This document shows, piece by piece, positions 8,424 to 15,085 of a stretch of DNA of 34,373 nt. The notes beneath the pieces are model-generated. The model did no database searches. It saw only the letters and a program-made list of their open reading frames with translations, and had not been told where the DNA came from. Made by a program: the position numbers and the translations under genes. How positions within the stretch are numbered: the stretch's first letter is position 1; every line of letters begins with the position of its first letter. The stretch covers positions 1-34,373 of the forward strand of contig NZ_JAQGKQ010000057.1 of assembly GCF_028290025.1 (NCBI RefSeq), in the 5' to 3' direction. This DNA comes from Cypionkella sp. (GTDB lineage Bacteria > Pseudomonadota > Alphaproteobacteria > Rhodobacterales > Rhodobacteraceae).

Positions 8424-8439
8424 GAATGAACGTTCATTC
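8424..8439. promoter_or_regulatory. TetR operator palindrome
   Basis: GAATGAACGTTCATTC is a perfect 16-bp palindrome, a form common for TetR/AcrR operators. It overlaps the -10 end and start region of the - strand promoter of the efflux operon, where bound repressor would block RNA polymerase. It sits 38 bases upstream of the tetR ATG. Confidence 0.8.
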
Positions 8440-8466
8440 ATTATCATGCTGCACCTGCACGGTCAA
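8438..8466 (-). promoter_or_regulatory. Candidate promoter of the tetR-MFP-RND operon
   Basis: Read on the - strand, TTGACC (8466-8461) and TAATGA (8443-8438) are 17 bp apart. The -10 box overlaps the palindrome at 8424-8439. Confidence 0.6.
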
Positions 8467-8530
8467 GATACTTCACGGTTGCGAGAGAAATCTTAGGTGG
8501 CGCAGCCTTGCCACCTAACTCCGGCTTAAG

Positions 8531-8559
8531 TTGCGCGCGGGCTTTGGGGCGTGTATCAG
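8531..8559 (+). promoter_or_regulatory. Candidate promoter of fabF-mltG
   Basis: TTGCGC (8531-8536) and TATCAG (8554-8559) are separated by 17 bp and lie just upstream of the fabF ribosome-binding site GGGGGA. It gives a short leader. The -10 is only moderately good. Confidence 0.35.
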
Positions 8560-8585
8560 GCGGAAAACCACTCTGGGGGATATAG

Positions 8586-9848
8586 ATGCGTCGGGTAGTC
8601 ATAACGGGTCTGGGAATGGTCACGCCGCTGGCTTGTGGCGTAGAAGAAACCTGGAGCCGCCTCTTGGCTGGTCAGTCCGGGGCAGGGCCGATCACCCGGT
8701 TTGATGCCTCTGGCGTTGTCACGCAGTATGCTTGCGAAATCCCCTATGGCGATGGTTCTGATGGCACCTTCAACCCGGATCATTGGATGGAGCCGAAAGA
8801 CCGCCGCAAGGTCGATGATTTCATCCTTTATGGCATGACCGCCGCCGTGCAAGCCGTGCGGGATTCGGGGTGGGAGCCTGTCACTGATGAGGACCGTGAG
8901 CGCACTGGCGTGATGATCGGATCGGGCATCGGTGGGCTGACTTCTATCGCCGAAACCGCCGTGCTGATCAAAGAAAAAGGCGCGCGCCGGGTGTCGCCGT
9001 TCTTTATTCCCGGCTCGTTGATCAACCTGATCTCCGGCCAAGTCTCCATCCGTTTCGGGTTTAAAGGCCCGAACCACGCGGTTGTGACGGCCTGTTCCAC
9101 CGGAGCCCACGCCATCGGCGACGCCGCTCGATTGATCCAATGGGGTGACGCCGATGTGATGCTCGCAGGCGGTGCCGAAGCGCCGATTTCAGAGATTGGC
9201 ATCGCGGGCTTTAACGCCTGCAAAGCTTTGTCCACCAAACGCGCTGACGATCCGACCAAAGCCTCGCGCCCTTATGATGCTGACCGTGATGGTTTTGTGA
9301 TGGGCGAAGGTGCTGGCGTTGTGGTGCTGGAGGAATATGAGCACGCCATAGCGCGCGGGGCGAAAATCTACGCCGAGGTGCTGGGCTACGGCATGTCGGG
9401 CGACGCTCACCATATCACTGCACCGTCAGAGGATGGCGAAGGCGGCTTTCGCAGCATGAAAATGGCGCTGAAACGGGCGGGGCTGGAGCCTTCGGCCATC
9501 GACTACATCAACGCGCATGGCACCTCGACGATGGCCGATACGATTGAGTTGGGCGCTGTAGAACGCATGATGGGCGATGCTGCCGCCAACGCCACGATGT
9601 CCTCGACGAAATCCTCCATCGGCCACCTGCTAGGTGCTGCCGGAGCGGTGGAGGCGATCTTCTGCGTCCTCGCCATCCGTGACCAAATTGCGCCGCCGAC
9701 GATCAACCTCGATACCCCGGCGGTGGCCTCAACAATCGACCTTGCGCCGAACAAAGCCGTCAAACGCAAGATCGACATCGCACTTTCCAACTCGTTCGGC
9801 TTCGGCGGCACCAACGCCAGCCTGATCATCGGCAAGGTCGCAAACTAA
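8586..9848 (+). CDS. fabF: 3-oxoacyl-[ACP] synthase II
   Basis: FabF condenses malonyl-ACP with an acyl-ACP to lengthen fatty-acid chains in the cytoplasm. The 420-residue thiolase-fold protein starts MRRVVITGLGMVTPLACGVE, typical for FabF. The catalytic triad is visible: Cys170 in TACSTGAHAIGD, His311 in HGTSTMADTIE, and a second histidine in STKSSIGHLLGAAGAVEA near residue 347. The C-terminal FGFGGTNASLI segment completes the fold. GGGGGA serves as ribosome-binding site. The stop overlaps the mltG start (TAATG), so the two are probably translated together. In many relatives fabF lies close to acpP; here the divergent efflux operon separates them. Confidence 0.97.
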   Translation: MRRVVITGLGMVTPLACGVEETWSRLLAGQSGAGPITRFDASGVVTQYACEIPYGDGSDGTFNPDHWMEPKDRRKVDDFILYGMTAAVQAVRDSGWEPVTDEDRERTGVMIGSGIGGLTSIAETAVLIKEKGARRVSPFFIPGSLINLISGQVSIRFGFKGPNHAVVTACSTGAHAIGDAARLIQWGDADVMLAGGAEAPISEIGIAGFNACKALSTKRADDPTKASRPYDADRDGFVMGEGAGVVVLEEYEHAIARGAKIYAEVLGYGMSGDAHHITAPSEDGEGGFRSMKMALKRAGLEPSAIDYINAHGTSTMADTIELGAVERMMGDAAANATMSSTKSSIGHLLGAAGAVEAIFCVLAIRDQIAPPTINLDTPAVASTIDLAPNKAVKRKIDIALSNSFGFGGTNASLIIGKVAN

Positions 9849-11023
9849 TGTGGCGCGCGGTCGCCTCCAACGCGCTGACGATGTTCATCGTGGTGCTGAT
9901 CCTCGCCTTCGGGCTGATCGCTTGGGGGCGGCAAGCCTTCACCGGGCCGGGGCCGCTTGCGCAAGCGATCTGCTTCAAGGTCGATAAGGGCGCCAGCCTT
10001 GCGCAGATCAGCCGGGGGCTGGAGGCTGAGGGGGCTGTCAGTGATGCCCGCATTTTCCGTATCGGGGCGGATTATTCGCAAGCCGCTAAAGACTTGAAAT
10101 TCGGCAGCTATTTGATCCAACCGCAATCCTCGATGGCGAATGTTCTGACGGCGCTGACCGCAGGCGGCCAATCGACTTGTGGCCGCGAAGTCAACTTCCG
10201 CATCTCGGTCGCCACCGCCGAAGTCGTTCTGCGCGAGCTTGACCCCGCCACCAACCGCTATGTTGAGGTCGCCAAATTCGACCCCGCTAAGGATGCCGCG
10301 CCCACCGCTTATCTGGATGCCGCACAGGCCCCGGATATCCGCTGGCGCATCACTTTGGCCGAGGGTGTGACCTCGTGGCAGGTGATTGACGCGCTGAAAC
10401 GCGCCGATTTCCTTGAAGGGGCCATCGACAAACTGCCCGCCGAAGGCACGTTGTCGCCCGATAGTTATGAGGTCGAAAAAGGCTTTGACCGCGCCACTCT
10501 GGTCGCCGATATGGAAGCCCGTCAGGCCAAAACCCTCGCCGAGTTGTGGGCGACCCGCGCCGAAGGTCTGCCCTATAAAACCCCGGAAGAAGCCCTCGTG
10601 ATGGCCTCGATTGTCGAGAAAGAAACCGGCATCCCCGAGGAGCGTAAGCAGGTGGCCTCGGTGTTCATCAACCGTCTCGCCAAGGGCATGAAGCTGCAAA
10701 CCGACCCGACGGTGATCTATGGCGTCACCAAAGGCGAAGGCGTTTTGGGCCGTGGCCTGCGCCAATCCGAACTGAAACGCCGCACCGCGTGGAACACCTA
10801 TGTCATCGACGGCCTGCCACCAACCCCGATCGCCAACCCCGGTCGGCTGAGCATCGAGGCCGCCCTGAACCCGGACACCACGCCGTATCTCTATTTCGTA
10901 GCGGATGGCTCCGGGGGCCATGCGTTCGCCGAGACACTGGCGCAGCATAATGAGAACGTGACCAAGTGGCGCGCGATTGAGGCTGCGAAGGGCGAAGAAG
11001 CGGCTGTTGGGGTGCAGGAGTAA
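9848..11023 (+). CDS. mltG: Endolytic murein transglycosylase MltG (YceG family)
   Basis: MltG cuts nascent peptidoglycan glycan strands endolytically at the outer face of the inner membrane and probably sets strand length. The 391-residue protein has one N-terminal membrane helix (residues ~8-27), a LysM-like region around the DKGASLAQISRGLEAEG segment, and the YceG catalytic domain. The catalytic glutamate is Glu257 in ASIVEKET, followed by the conserved ERKQVASVFINRL and MKLQTDPTVIYG segments and by the LPPTPIANPG motif. It overlaps the fabF stop by one base, a common alphaproteobacterial arrangement. Hairpins downstream probably end the transcript. Confidence 0.95.
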   Translation: MWRAVASNALTMFIVVLILAFGLIAWGRQAFTGPGPLAQAICFKVDKGASLAQISRGLEAEGAVSDARIFRIGADYSQAAKDLKFGSYLIQPQSSMANVLTALTAGGQSTCGREVNFRISVATAEVVLRELDPATNRYVEVAKFDPAKDAAPTAYLDAAQAPDIRWRITLAEGVTSWQVIDALKRADFLEGAIDKLPAEGTLSPDSYEVEKGFDRATLVADMEARQAKTLAELWATRAEGLPYKTPEEALVMASIVEKETGIPEERKQVASVFINRLAKGMKLQTDPTVIYGVTKGEGVLGRGLRQSELKRRTAWNTYVIDGLPPTPIANPGRLSIEAALNPDTTPYLYFVADGSGGHAFAETLAQHNENVTKWRAIEAAKGEEAAVGVQE

Positions 11024-11046
11024 CCCTGCTTGCTGTTACCGAACCG

Positions 11047-11079
11047 ACCGAAAACTCTGCGGGGCAGAGTTTTCCGGTT
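11047..11079. terminator. Hairpin downstream of mltG
   Basis: GAAAACTCTGC pairs with GCAGAGTTTTC around a GGG loop, and flanking ACCG/CCGGT extends the stem with one bulge. It lies 24 bases after the mltG stop. There is no long T tract, but the T-rich 3' arm and position suggest termination or mRNA 3'-end protection. Confidence 0.55.
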
Positions 11080-11175
11080 CATTGCTCACAAGGCGGAACG
11101 CCGTTGAGCGAGGGGCGTCGTGCCACAAGCCATCGCTATGTAAATCGGGGCGCGCCTGACTGGGCTGGTGCGGAA

Positions 11176-11230
11176 CGCACCTGCCGGGGGCAGGCAGGTG
11201 CGGCCCGATTTGTTTAAGAACAAATCGGGC
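11176..11230. terminator. Two adjacent hairpins between convergent genes
   Basis: Two perfect stems stand side by side: CGCACCTGCC/GGCAGGTGCG (11176-11185 with 11193-11202), and GCCCGATTTGTT/AACAAATCGGGC (11203-11214 with 11219-11230, loop TAAG). They lie 19 bases beyond the end of the convergent - strand gene at 11249. They may act as terminators or transcript-end structures for either strand. Confidence 0.5.
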
Positions 11231-11248
11231 AAAGGGAAGGGCAGCTAG

Positions 11249-11857
11249 CTATTCCATCTTATACCCGAGCCCCGAAATAAGGTCTGCATCTGCGCTCAGT
11301 TTCTTTTTCCGTACAATAAGTGCCTGTTTAGCGACCTGAGCCAACTCCACAGGGAAGCTGCCGACGCTCTGCTCCTGAAAGCCTAGCCACAACTGCAGGT
11401 CAGCAATTTGACGGTCGATGTCTGACTTTACTTGTGCTGGAGATAGATCGATTCCGCTGATGGTAAATAGTACTGAGTTACCTTCTAAGCGCCCGCGAGG
11501 TATGCTTGTGGTCCAAGTATTAGGCTTAATTTCGAACATTCCGCGATCGCCTTGAAATGGCACTCGAACATCAATGGCGGTTCCCTTCAAATAGTGTGGT
11601 CCGCCTGAGGATGAATAACGCATTCTGTCGCGACTAACGTCGATGTTAATTTCACGTTGCTTAACCGAAATATCGTCCACGCCAAGCTTAGGGACTTCTA
11701 ACGAGTATTTCGTACAAAGCTGGTTGGCCAATTCTTCTTCACCAGTTTGTTCGAAATCCGACTTTGTCAATCGGTCGACATCTTTTCGGAGAGCCGCCTT
11801 CTGAGCTTCAACAATACTCATCCACTCATGTTTCCAGAATAAAATATCATCATTCAT
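11249..11857 (-). CDS. Protein of unknown function, second gene of an AT-richer cassette
   Basis: The function of this 202-residue product is not recognised. It starts MNDDILFWKHEWMSIVEAQK and has a charged helical N-terminal part, then a middle region of probable beta structure (GTAIDVRVPFQGDRGMFEIKPNTWTTSIPRGRLEGNSVLFTISG). The helical C-terminal part (SDIDRQIADLQLWLGFQEQSV ... AKQALIVRKKKLSADADLISGLGY) looks like a coiled coil. No signal peptide or membrane helix is seen. The ATG at 11857 was preferred over upstream starts because AGGGAG lies at good distance and the start overlaps the previous stop (ATGAATGA), indicating coupled translation. Base composition is clearly AT-richer than flanking genes, suggesting transfer. 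An E-x-K after an aspartate is present, but nothing else supports a nuclease. Confidence 0.75.
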   Translation of the reverse strand: MNDDILFWKHEWMSIVEAQKAALRKDVDRLTKSDFEQTGEEELANQLCTKYSLEVPKLGVDDISVKQREINIDVSRDRMRYSSSGGPHYLKGTAIDVRVPFQGDRGMFEIKPNTWTTSIPRGRLEGNSVLFTISGIDLSPAQVKSDIDRQIADLQLWLGFQEQSVGSFPVELAQVAKQALIVRKKKLSADADLISGLGYKME

Positions 11858-12704
11858 GGTCGGTTGCTCCCTCATCAGCGGCTCGATCACCGCCCTTGGC
11901 ATCATCGCGATATTCAAGCTTGGTAGTGATCTCGCTCATTGCGTAATGAACAAACTGCTTCCCCAGCGCGGTCAGTTCATATCCTTCATCATCGTCAAAA
12001 GCGGATTTCACATGCGGAACACTGCGAGTACTCGTTTTTGAGCGCTCTTTCCTAATAAAGTTCCCAGCGTAATCAGTCTCTCTATGTTGGCGGATAACTC
12101 CGCCTGTTGAGAGATCCCTAAACAGAAGCTTATAAAGGTCTGCTTCCGCAGAGTCTTCGCGTGGGCGTCCCTTGCCAAGCTGTTGCCAGACATGACTGCG
12201 AGTAATTCCATCATGATTGTAAATTTGCGCGATCACCGCAAAATGCAATTCGGAGTAGGTATGTAGCCAATCAAGGAAAAGACTGACGACATCATCAGAA
12301 GAAAAACTAGCGGTGGCGGCGTTCGTCAAAACGTTCCTGACGAACTCCTGTTTCTTTACGCTTTCTGTTCCGGCCCAATCCCGAAATGCTTTTTTCACCA
12401 ATCCCTGATATTCGTCGGAGCGCACGCGAGCAGAAATTTTCTCATCGTTTAGATCAAGCCTAATTGCGATATCGGCAATGGTTTTTTGTTTCTCATGCAA
12501 CTCGTCTTGGAGCATTCTAAGCCATTGCTTGAGGAACTCGTTCAAACGGTTCTGCTCATGTTCTGACCAAAATCCGGCAGCAGCCGAAAATATTCCTCCC
12601 GCAAAAGGAACGGCACCCGCTACTTGAAGCGCTCCACGAGCAAGCTTTTTCCAGTTTTTATCCTCAGGTTCCTCAGGTCTCTTCGCGACTTCGTCTTTTC
12701 CCAT
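11850..12704 (-). CDS. Protein of unknown function with winged-helix-like middle, first gene of the cassette
   Basis: This 284-residue protein is not assigned to a named family. Residues ~26-50 (ALQVAGAVPFAGGIFSAAAGF) form a glycine/alanine-rich hydrophobic stretch that could be a membrane-active or buried helix. Next comes a helical segment (SEHEQNRLNEFLKQWLRMLQDEL) and a region with NDEKISARVRSDEYQGLVKKAFRDWAGTES. The second half (LHFAVIAQIYNHDGITRSHVWQQL ... YKLLFRDLSTGGVIRQHRETDY ... YELTALGKQFVHYAM) resembles a winged-helix layout ending in an ELT-x-LG-x-x-F-V motif, common in DNA-binding or oligomerising domains. It overlaps the downstream gene by eight bases. The DNA is AT-richer than its surroundings. 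A defence or stress role is only a guess from organisation and composition. Confidence 0.75.
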   Translation of the reverse strand: MGKDEVAKRPEEPEDKNWKKLARGALQVAGAVPFAGGIFSAAAGFWSEHEQNRLNEFLKQWLRMLQDELHEKQKTIADIAIRLDLNDEKISARVRSDEYQGLVKKAFRDWAGTESVKKQEFVRNVLTNAATASFSSDDVVSLFLDWLHTYSELHFAVIAQIYNHDGITRSHVWQQLGKGRPREDSAEADLYKLLFRDLSTGGVIRQHRETDYAGNFIRKERSKTSTRSVPHVKSAFDDDEGYELTALGKQFVHYAMSEITTKLEYRDDAKGGDRAADEGATDHE

Positions 12705-12864
12705 TCATTTGTCCCCAAAACGAAATTAAACAATTATTCTAATACAAAATCTAGCAACTGGCCGCATATATCATACACAATATTGTATTCGAGAACATCT
12801 GTGCAAGATGCACTCAAAAAAATGTTGGAGCGTACCGTTTGCTCTCGCACAACCTCCCCAAACC

Positions 12865-12880
12865 TTAACAAACCCTTAAC
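12865..12880. promoter_or_regulatory. CtrA-type binding box
   Basis: TTAACAAACCCTTAAC fits the CtrA consensus TTAA-N7-TTAAC exactly. CtrA is the response regulator that controls motility and, in Rhodobacter capsulatus, GTA production. The box lies ~150 bp upstream of the PAAR gene start and ~160 bp upstream of the divergent cassette, so either could be the target. No other full box was noticed in the window. Confidence 0.5.
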
Positions 12881-12913
12881 ACCGCCATCCCAACCCATTG
12901 ATATCCCCCACAT

Positions 12914-12935
12914 AAAAAAGCTCCCAAGTTGGGAG
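12914..12935 (-). terminator. Minus-strand intrinsic terminator with no obvious gene
   Basis: On the - strand CTCCCA-ACT-TGGGAG (12935-12921) is followed by CTTTTTT (to 12914). This is a good intrinsic terminator for leftward transcription, but the gene to its right (PAAR) is on the + strand. It may end an antisense or small RNA, or be left from a lost gene. Confidence 0.6.
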
Positions 12936-12969
12936 GCTCCCCAACCCCCTCCCAAACCCCAGCGATTTC

Positions 12970-12998
12970 TTGACACATCGCCTCCCCAAGCCTAGCCT
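12970..12998 (+). promoter_or_regulatory. Candidate promoter of the PAAR effector gene
   Basis: TTGACA (12970-12975) matches the -35 consensus. TAGCCT (12993-12998) lies 17 bp downstream as a weak -10. The predicted start is ~20 bases before the GTG start codon. Confidence 0.4.
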
Positions 12999-13027
12999 GC
13001 CCTCATTATACTTTCAAAGGCTTTGAC

Positions 13028-13900
13028 GTGGTCGGATTTCCCGCAGCCCGCATGACGGATATGCACACCTGCCCGATGTGTGCGGGGGCGCCGTTTCCGA
13101 TCATGCCGCCTGCGATGATCACTGTGATGATTGGCGGCCTCCCCGCCGCTCGGATGACTGATCTCTGTCTCTGTATCATCCCCGCCTTGGTGCCGATCCC
13201 GTCGGTTGATCCGATCGCTTTCGGCTCGCCTACCGTTTTGATCGGCGGCTTGGCTGCGGCGCGGCAGTTTGATCCGACGATGAAGGGCGGCTTGATTATT
13301 CTTGGCCTGCCCACCGTGCTGATCGGGATTGTGGCGACGCCGTCGCCCGGAGAACCGGGCGCGTTGAATATATGGGAAGAGGTGCTGGCGGACGGCACCA
13401 CTGTCACGCATGTAGGCTCCAACATCACGATTGTCGGTAGCAAAGACTACCGGGACGCGGTGGCGCGGGATTTGCAGCGGTTGGATGCGACGCCGACTGG
13501 GCATGACCTGCTCAACAGTCTGAATGCGCCGGGCAAGGGGCCGGTGAAGATCGTGGCTACGACGGGGGGCAACAAGGTTGACGGCACCGGGCCGGGAGCG
13601 AATTTGAAGCCGGATGGCACGCCGGGGCCGGGCTCGGGCAGCACGCTGAACTATAACCCCGATAAGACGCAGATCGGCGATGGCTCGCAACCTTATATGA
13701 CGCGGCCGCCTGCGGTGGGGTTGGGGCATGAGCTGGTGCATTGCGAGCAGGCGCAGAATGGCGGTTGGAGCGGTAATAAAACCGGCGGGGTGGAGAATGA
13801 TGAGCTGGCAGCGGTGGGTCTGCCGCCCTATCAGAACAATCCGCATACCGAGAACAAGATGCGGTCGGAACTGGGCCAACCGCCGCGCACCGCTTACTAG
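13028..13900 (+). CDS. PAAR-domain effector with C-terminal HELVH metallopeptidase domain
   Basis: The first ~100 residues are a PAAR spike-tip domain, with three related turns: VGFPAARMTDMHTCPMC, IGGLPAARMTDLC and IGGLAAARQFD. PAAR proteins cap the VgrG spike of type VI secretion systems or related contractile devices and carry effectors. A glycine/proline-rich linker leads to a C-terminal domain with GLGHELVH (zinc motif at residues 234-238), a downstream Glu in ENDELAAVGL as likely third ligand, and a TENKMRSELGQPPRTAY end. This pattern resembles the NleD/M91-type peptidase toxins found at the ends of polymorphic toxins. GTG start is supported by AAAGG seven bases upstream. Length is 290 residues. 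No VgrG, Hcp or other secretion gene is in the window. The next gene begins directly at its stop codon. Confidence 0.85.
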   Translation: MVGFPAARMTDMHTCPMCAGAPFPIMPPAMITVMIGGLPAARMTDLCLCIIPALVPIPSVDPIAFGSPTVLIGGLAAARQFDPTMKGGLIILGLPTVLIGIVATPSPGEPGALNIWEEVLADGTTVTHVGSNITIVGSKDYRDAVARDLQRLDATPTGHDLLNSLNAPGKGPVKIVATTGGNKVDGTGPGANLKPDGTPGPGSGSTLNYNPDKTQIGDGSQPYMTRPPAVGLGHELVHCEQAQNGGWSGNKTGGVENDELAAVGLPPYQNNPHTENKMRSELGQPPRTAY

Positions 13901-14539
13901 ATGCGCGGGTTGGCTTTGATGGTGGGATTGGTCCCGATCTTTGGATTGGTGGCGGCAACGGGTGCCGAGGCACAGGAGCAAGTGATGAATGTGCTGAATG
14001 ACGGCGATGTCAGCGTGAGTGTGACATGGGAAGCCTTCGAGTCCGGGGTGGTTGGCCGCTACCAGGTGCGCAATGGCGGGGCGGCTGAGGTCTATGTGTT
14101 TGATCGGCTGTATCGGACTTCGGTGACGGGTTATCGCTCGGTCGATGCCGCGTTTGCGTGGCATTGGCTGGAGGCGGATGGGGTGTTTCGGGTGGCGAAG
14201 TTTGTGCCGCAGGTGCCGGTGGGGGAGAAGGTTGAAAGCCCGGAGGTGGCTTATGCGCGGGTGCTCGGGCCGGGGGCTGTGCTGGAGGGTTCGGTGATGC
14301 TGCCGGGGCTTTTGGATCAGCAGTTGCCTTATGACGGGGTGCCGGCTTTGGCTGCGGTGGCACAGATCAAAGCCATCGTGTTTTCGGTGGGTTACGCCGA
14401 GGTTGATCCCGCGGTGGTGCCAAATCGGATCAAGGCGGGCGATGAGATGGTGCTGTCGCTGCCGTTCTCGTGGTTGATCAGCCATCAGCGGATCGTCAGT
14501 TCCGAGCCGCAGGCATTAGCGGTGGCGATGCAGCGGTAG
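13901..14539 (+). CDS. Secreted protein, candidate immunity partner of the PAAR effector
   Basis: This 212-residue protein is not recognised by family. It starts with a signal peptide (MRGLALMVGLVPIFGLVAATGAEA, probable cleavage after AEA) without a lipobox cysteine, so the mature protein should be periplasmic. The remainder looks beta-rich, with an Ig-like pattern (VSVSVTWEAFESGVVGRYQVRNGGAAEVYVFDRLY) and no membrane helices. Its ATG follows the effector stop directly (TAGATG) with no clear ribosome-binding site, indicating reinitiation and obligatory co-expression. This is the classic layout for toxin-immunity pairs. A periplasmic location would fit a toxin acting in the periplasm. The immunity role is inferred from position and export only. 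Confidence 0.75.
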   Translation: MRGLALMVGLVPIFGLVAATGAEAQEQVMNVLNDGDVSVSVTWEAFESGVVGRYQVRNGGAAEVYVFDRLYRTSVTGYRSVDAAFAWHWLEADGVFRVAKFVPQVPVGEKVESPEVAYARVLGPGAVLEGSVMLPGLLDQQLPYDGVPALAAVAQIKAIVFSVGYAEVDPAVVPNRIKAGDEMVLSLPFSWLISHQRIVSSEPQALAVAMQR

Positions 14540-14627
14540 GGGGCGTTGGCGTTGTTGGTGGAGCTGCTTAGTTCTTACCAACAGGTTAACGCAGCGTGCG
14601 CAACACTCTGATAATAAACGGTTTAAC

Positions 14628-14656
14628 TTGACTTTGCGAACGCTCTGAATTACAGA
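14628..14656 (+). promoter_or_regulatory. Candidate promoter upstream of the GTA cluster
   Basis: TTGACT (14628-14633) and TACAGA (14651-14656) are separated by 17 bp. The predicted start is about 100 bases before orfg1. A terminator-like hairpin lies between this promoter and the gene. Confidence 0.4.
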
Positions 14657-14683
14657 TTTGTCATGCTGGAAGAGGTGGGCAAG

Positions 14684-14716
14684 CGGCCGAGGGGGTGACC
14701 CTGAGGGCCGTTTTTT
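14684..14716 (+). terminator. Intrinsic terminator-like hairpin in the GTA leader
   Basis: CGGCC (14684-14688) pairs with GGCCG (14706-14710), with GGG/CCC pairing inside, and is followed by six T residues. It sits between the candidate promoter and orfg1. It could attenuate GTA transcription, define a ~55-base small RNA, or end read-through from the effector-immunity pair. Confidence 0.65.
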
Positions 14717-14761
14717 CATTTTACGCCTGCGGAGGCAGCATGAGAGGCGGGCATATCAGGC

Positions 14762-15085
14762 ATGACAATCACTTTCTCCATCGGAGAACAGCCGCCAAGC
14801 GATCTGCTGGCGGATGCAGAGCAACTTTATGAAACCACGACATTGACTTTGCTAAAGGCGGTGAACGCGCTGAAGGCGGGCGAGTTTGAAGTCTCAAAGG
14901 CGCTGCCGAATACGGTGCGTGATTTGATGCTGACGGTGGATTTGGTTCACAAAGAAAGGGGACGCGTTGAAAAACTTCGCAAACAAGTTGCCGGGGCTGT
15001 CGGAACCGGCACCCTCGATTTATACGCCGCACGCGATGAGATCGGGAGCCGATTGGCTCGCCTCCGCGACGCCGCTGCAAGTTGA
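14762..15085 (+). CDS. GTA orfg1, small terminase-like protein
   Basis: This 107-residue, mostly helical protein matches the first gene of Rhodobacterales GTA clusters by size, position and order. In R. capsulatus gp1 acts with the large terminase in packaging host DNA. The sequence shows a central pair of helices (AEQLYETTTLTLLKAVNALKAGE, TVRDLMLTVDLVHKERGRVEKLRKQV) without a phage-like helix-turn-helix obvious by eye. Its 3' end overlaps the terminase gene by 50 bases. It seems intact even though the particle genes further on are damaged. Confidence 0.85.
   Translation: MTITFSIGEQPPSDLLADAEQLYETTTLTLLKAVNALKAGEFEVSKALPNTVRDLMLTVDLVHKERGRVEKLRKQVAGAVGTGTLDLYAARDEIGSRLARLRDAAAS

Larger units (their letters stand above)
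12705..13027. other. AT-rich divergent intergenic region
   Basis: This stretch of just over 320 bases separates the - strand cassette from the PAAR effector gene. It holds a perfect CtrA-type box, a - strand intrinsic terminator without an obvious upstream gene, and a sigma-70-like promoter pointing at the PAAR gene. No credible coding sequence is seen; the small open frames in it are low-complexity. Confidence 0.6.

Noticed and set aside
11249..11857. D...E-x-K pattern (AIDVRVPFQGDRGMFEIK) suggesting a PD-(D/E)XK nuclease
   Set aside because: Only the minimal residues are present; spacing and the surrounding predicted structure do not form a convincing nuclease core.
12992..14485. 497-residue minus-strand open frame opposite the PAAR and immunity genes
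   Set aside because: His/Arg/Pro-rich shadow of two well-supported + strand genes; no start signal or motif.
14684..14716. Possible tRNA in the GTA leader
   Set aside because: Only one hairpin with a T tract; no anticodon or T-arm structure.
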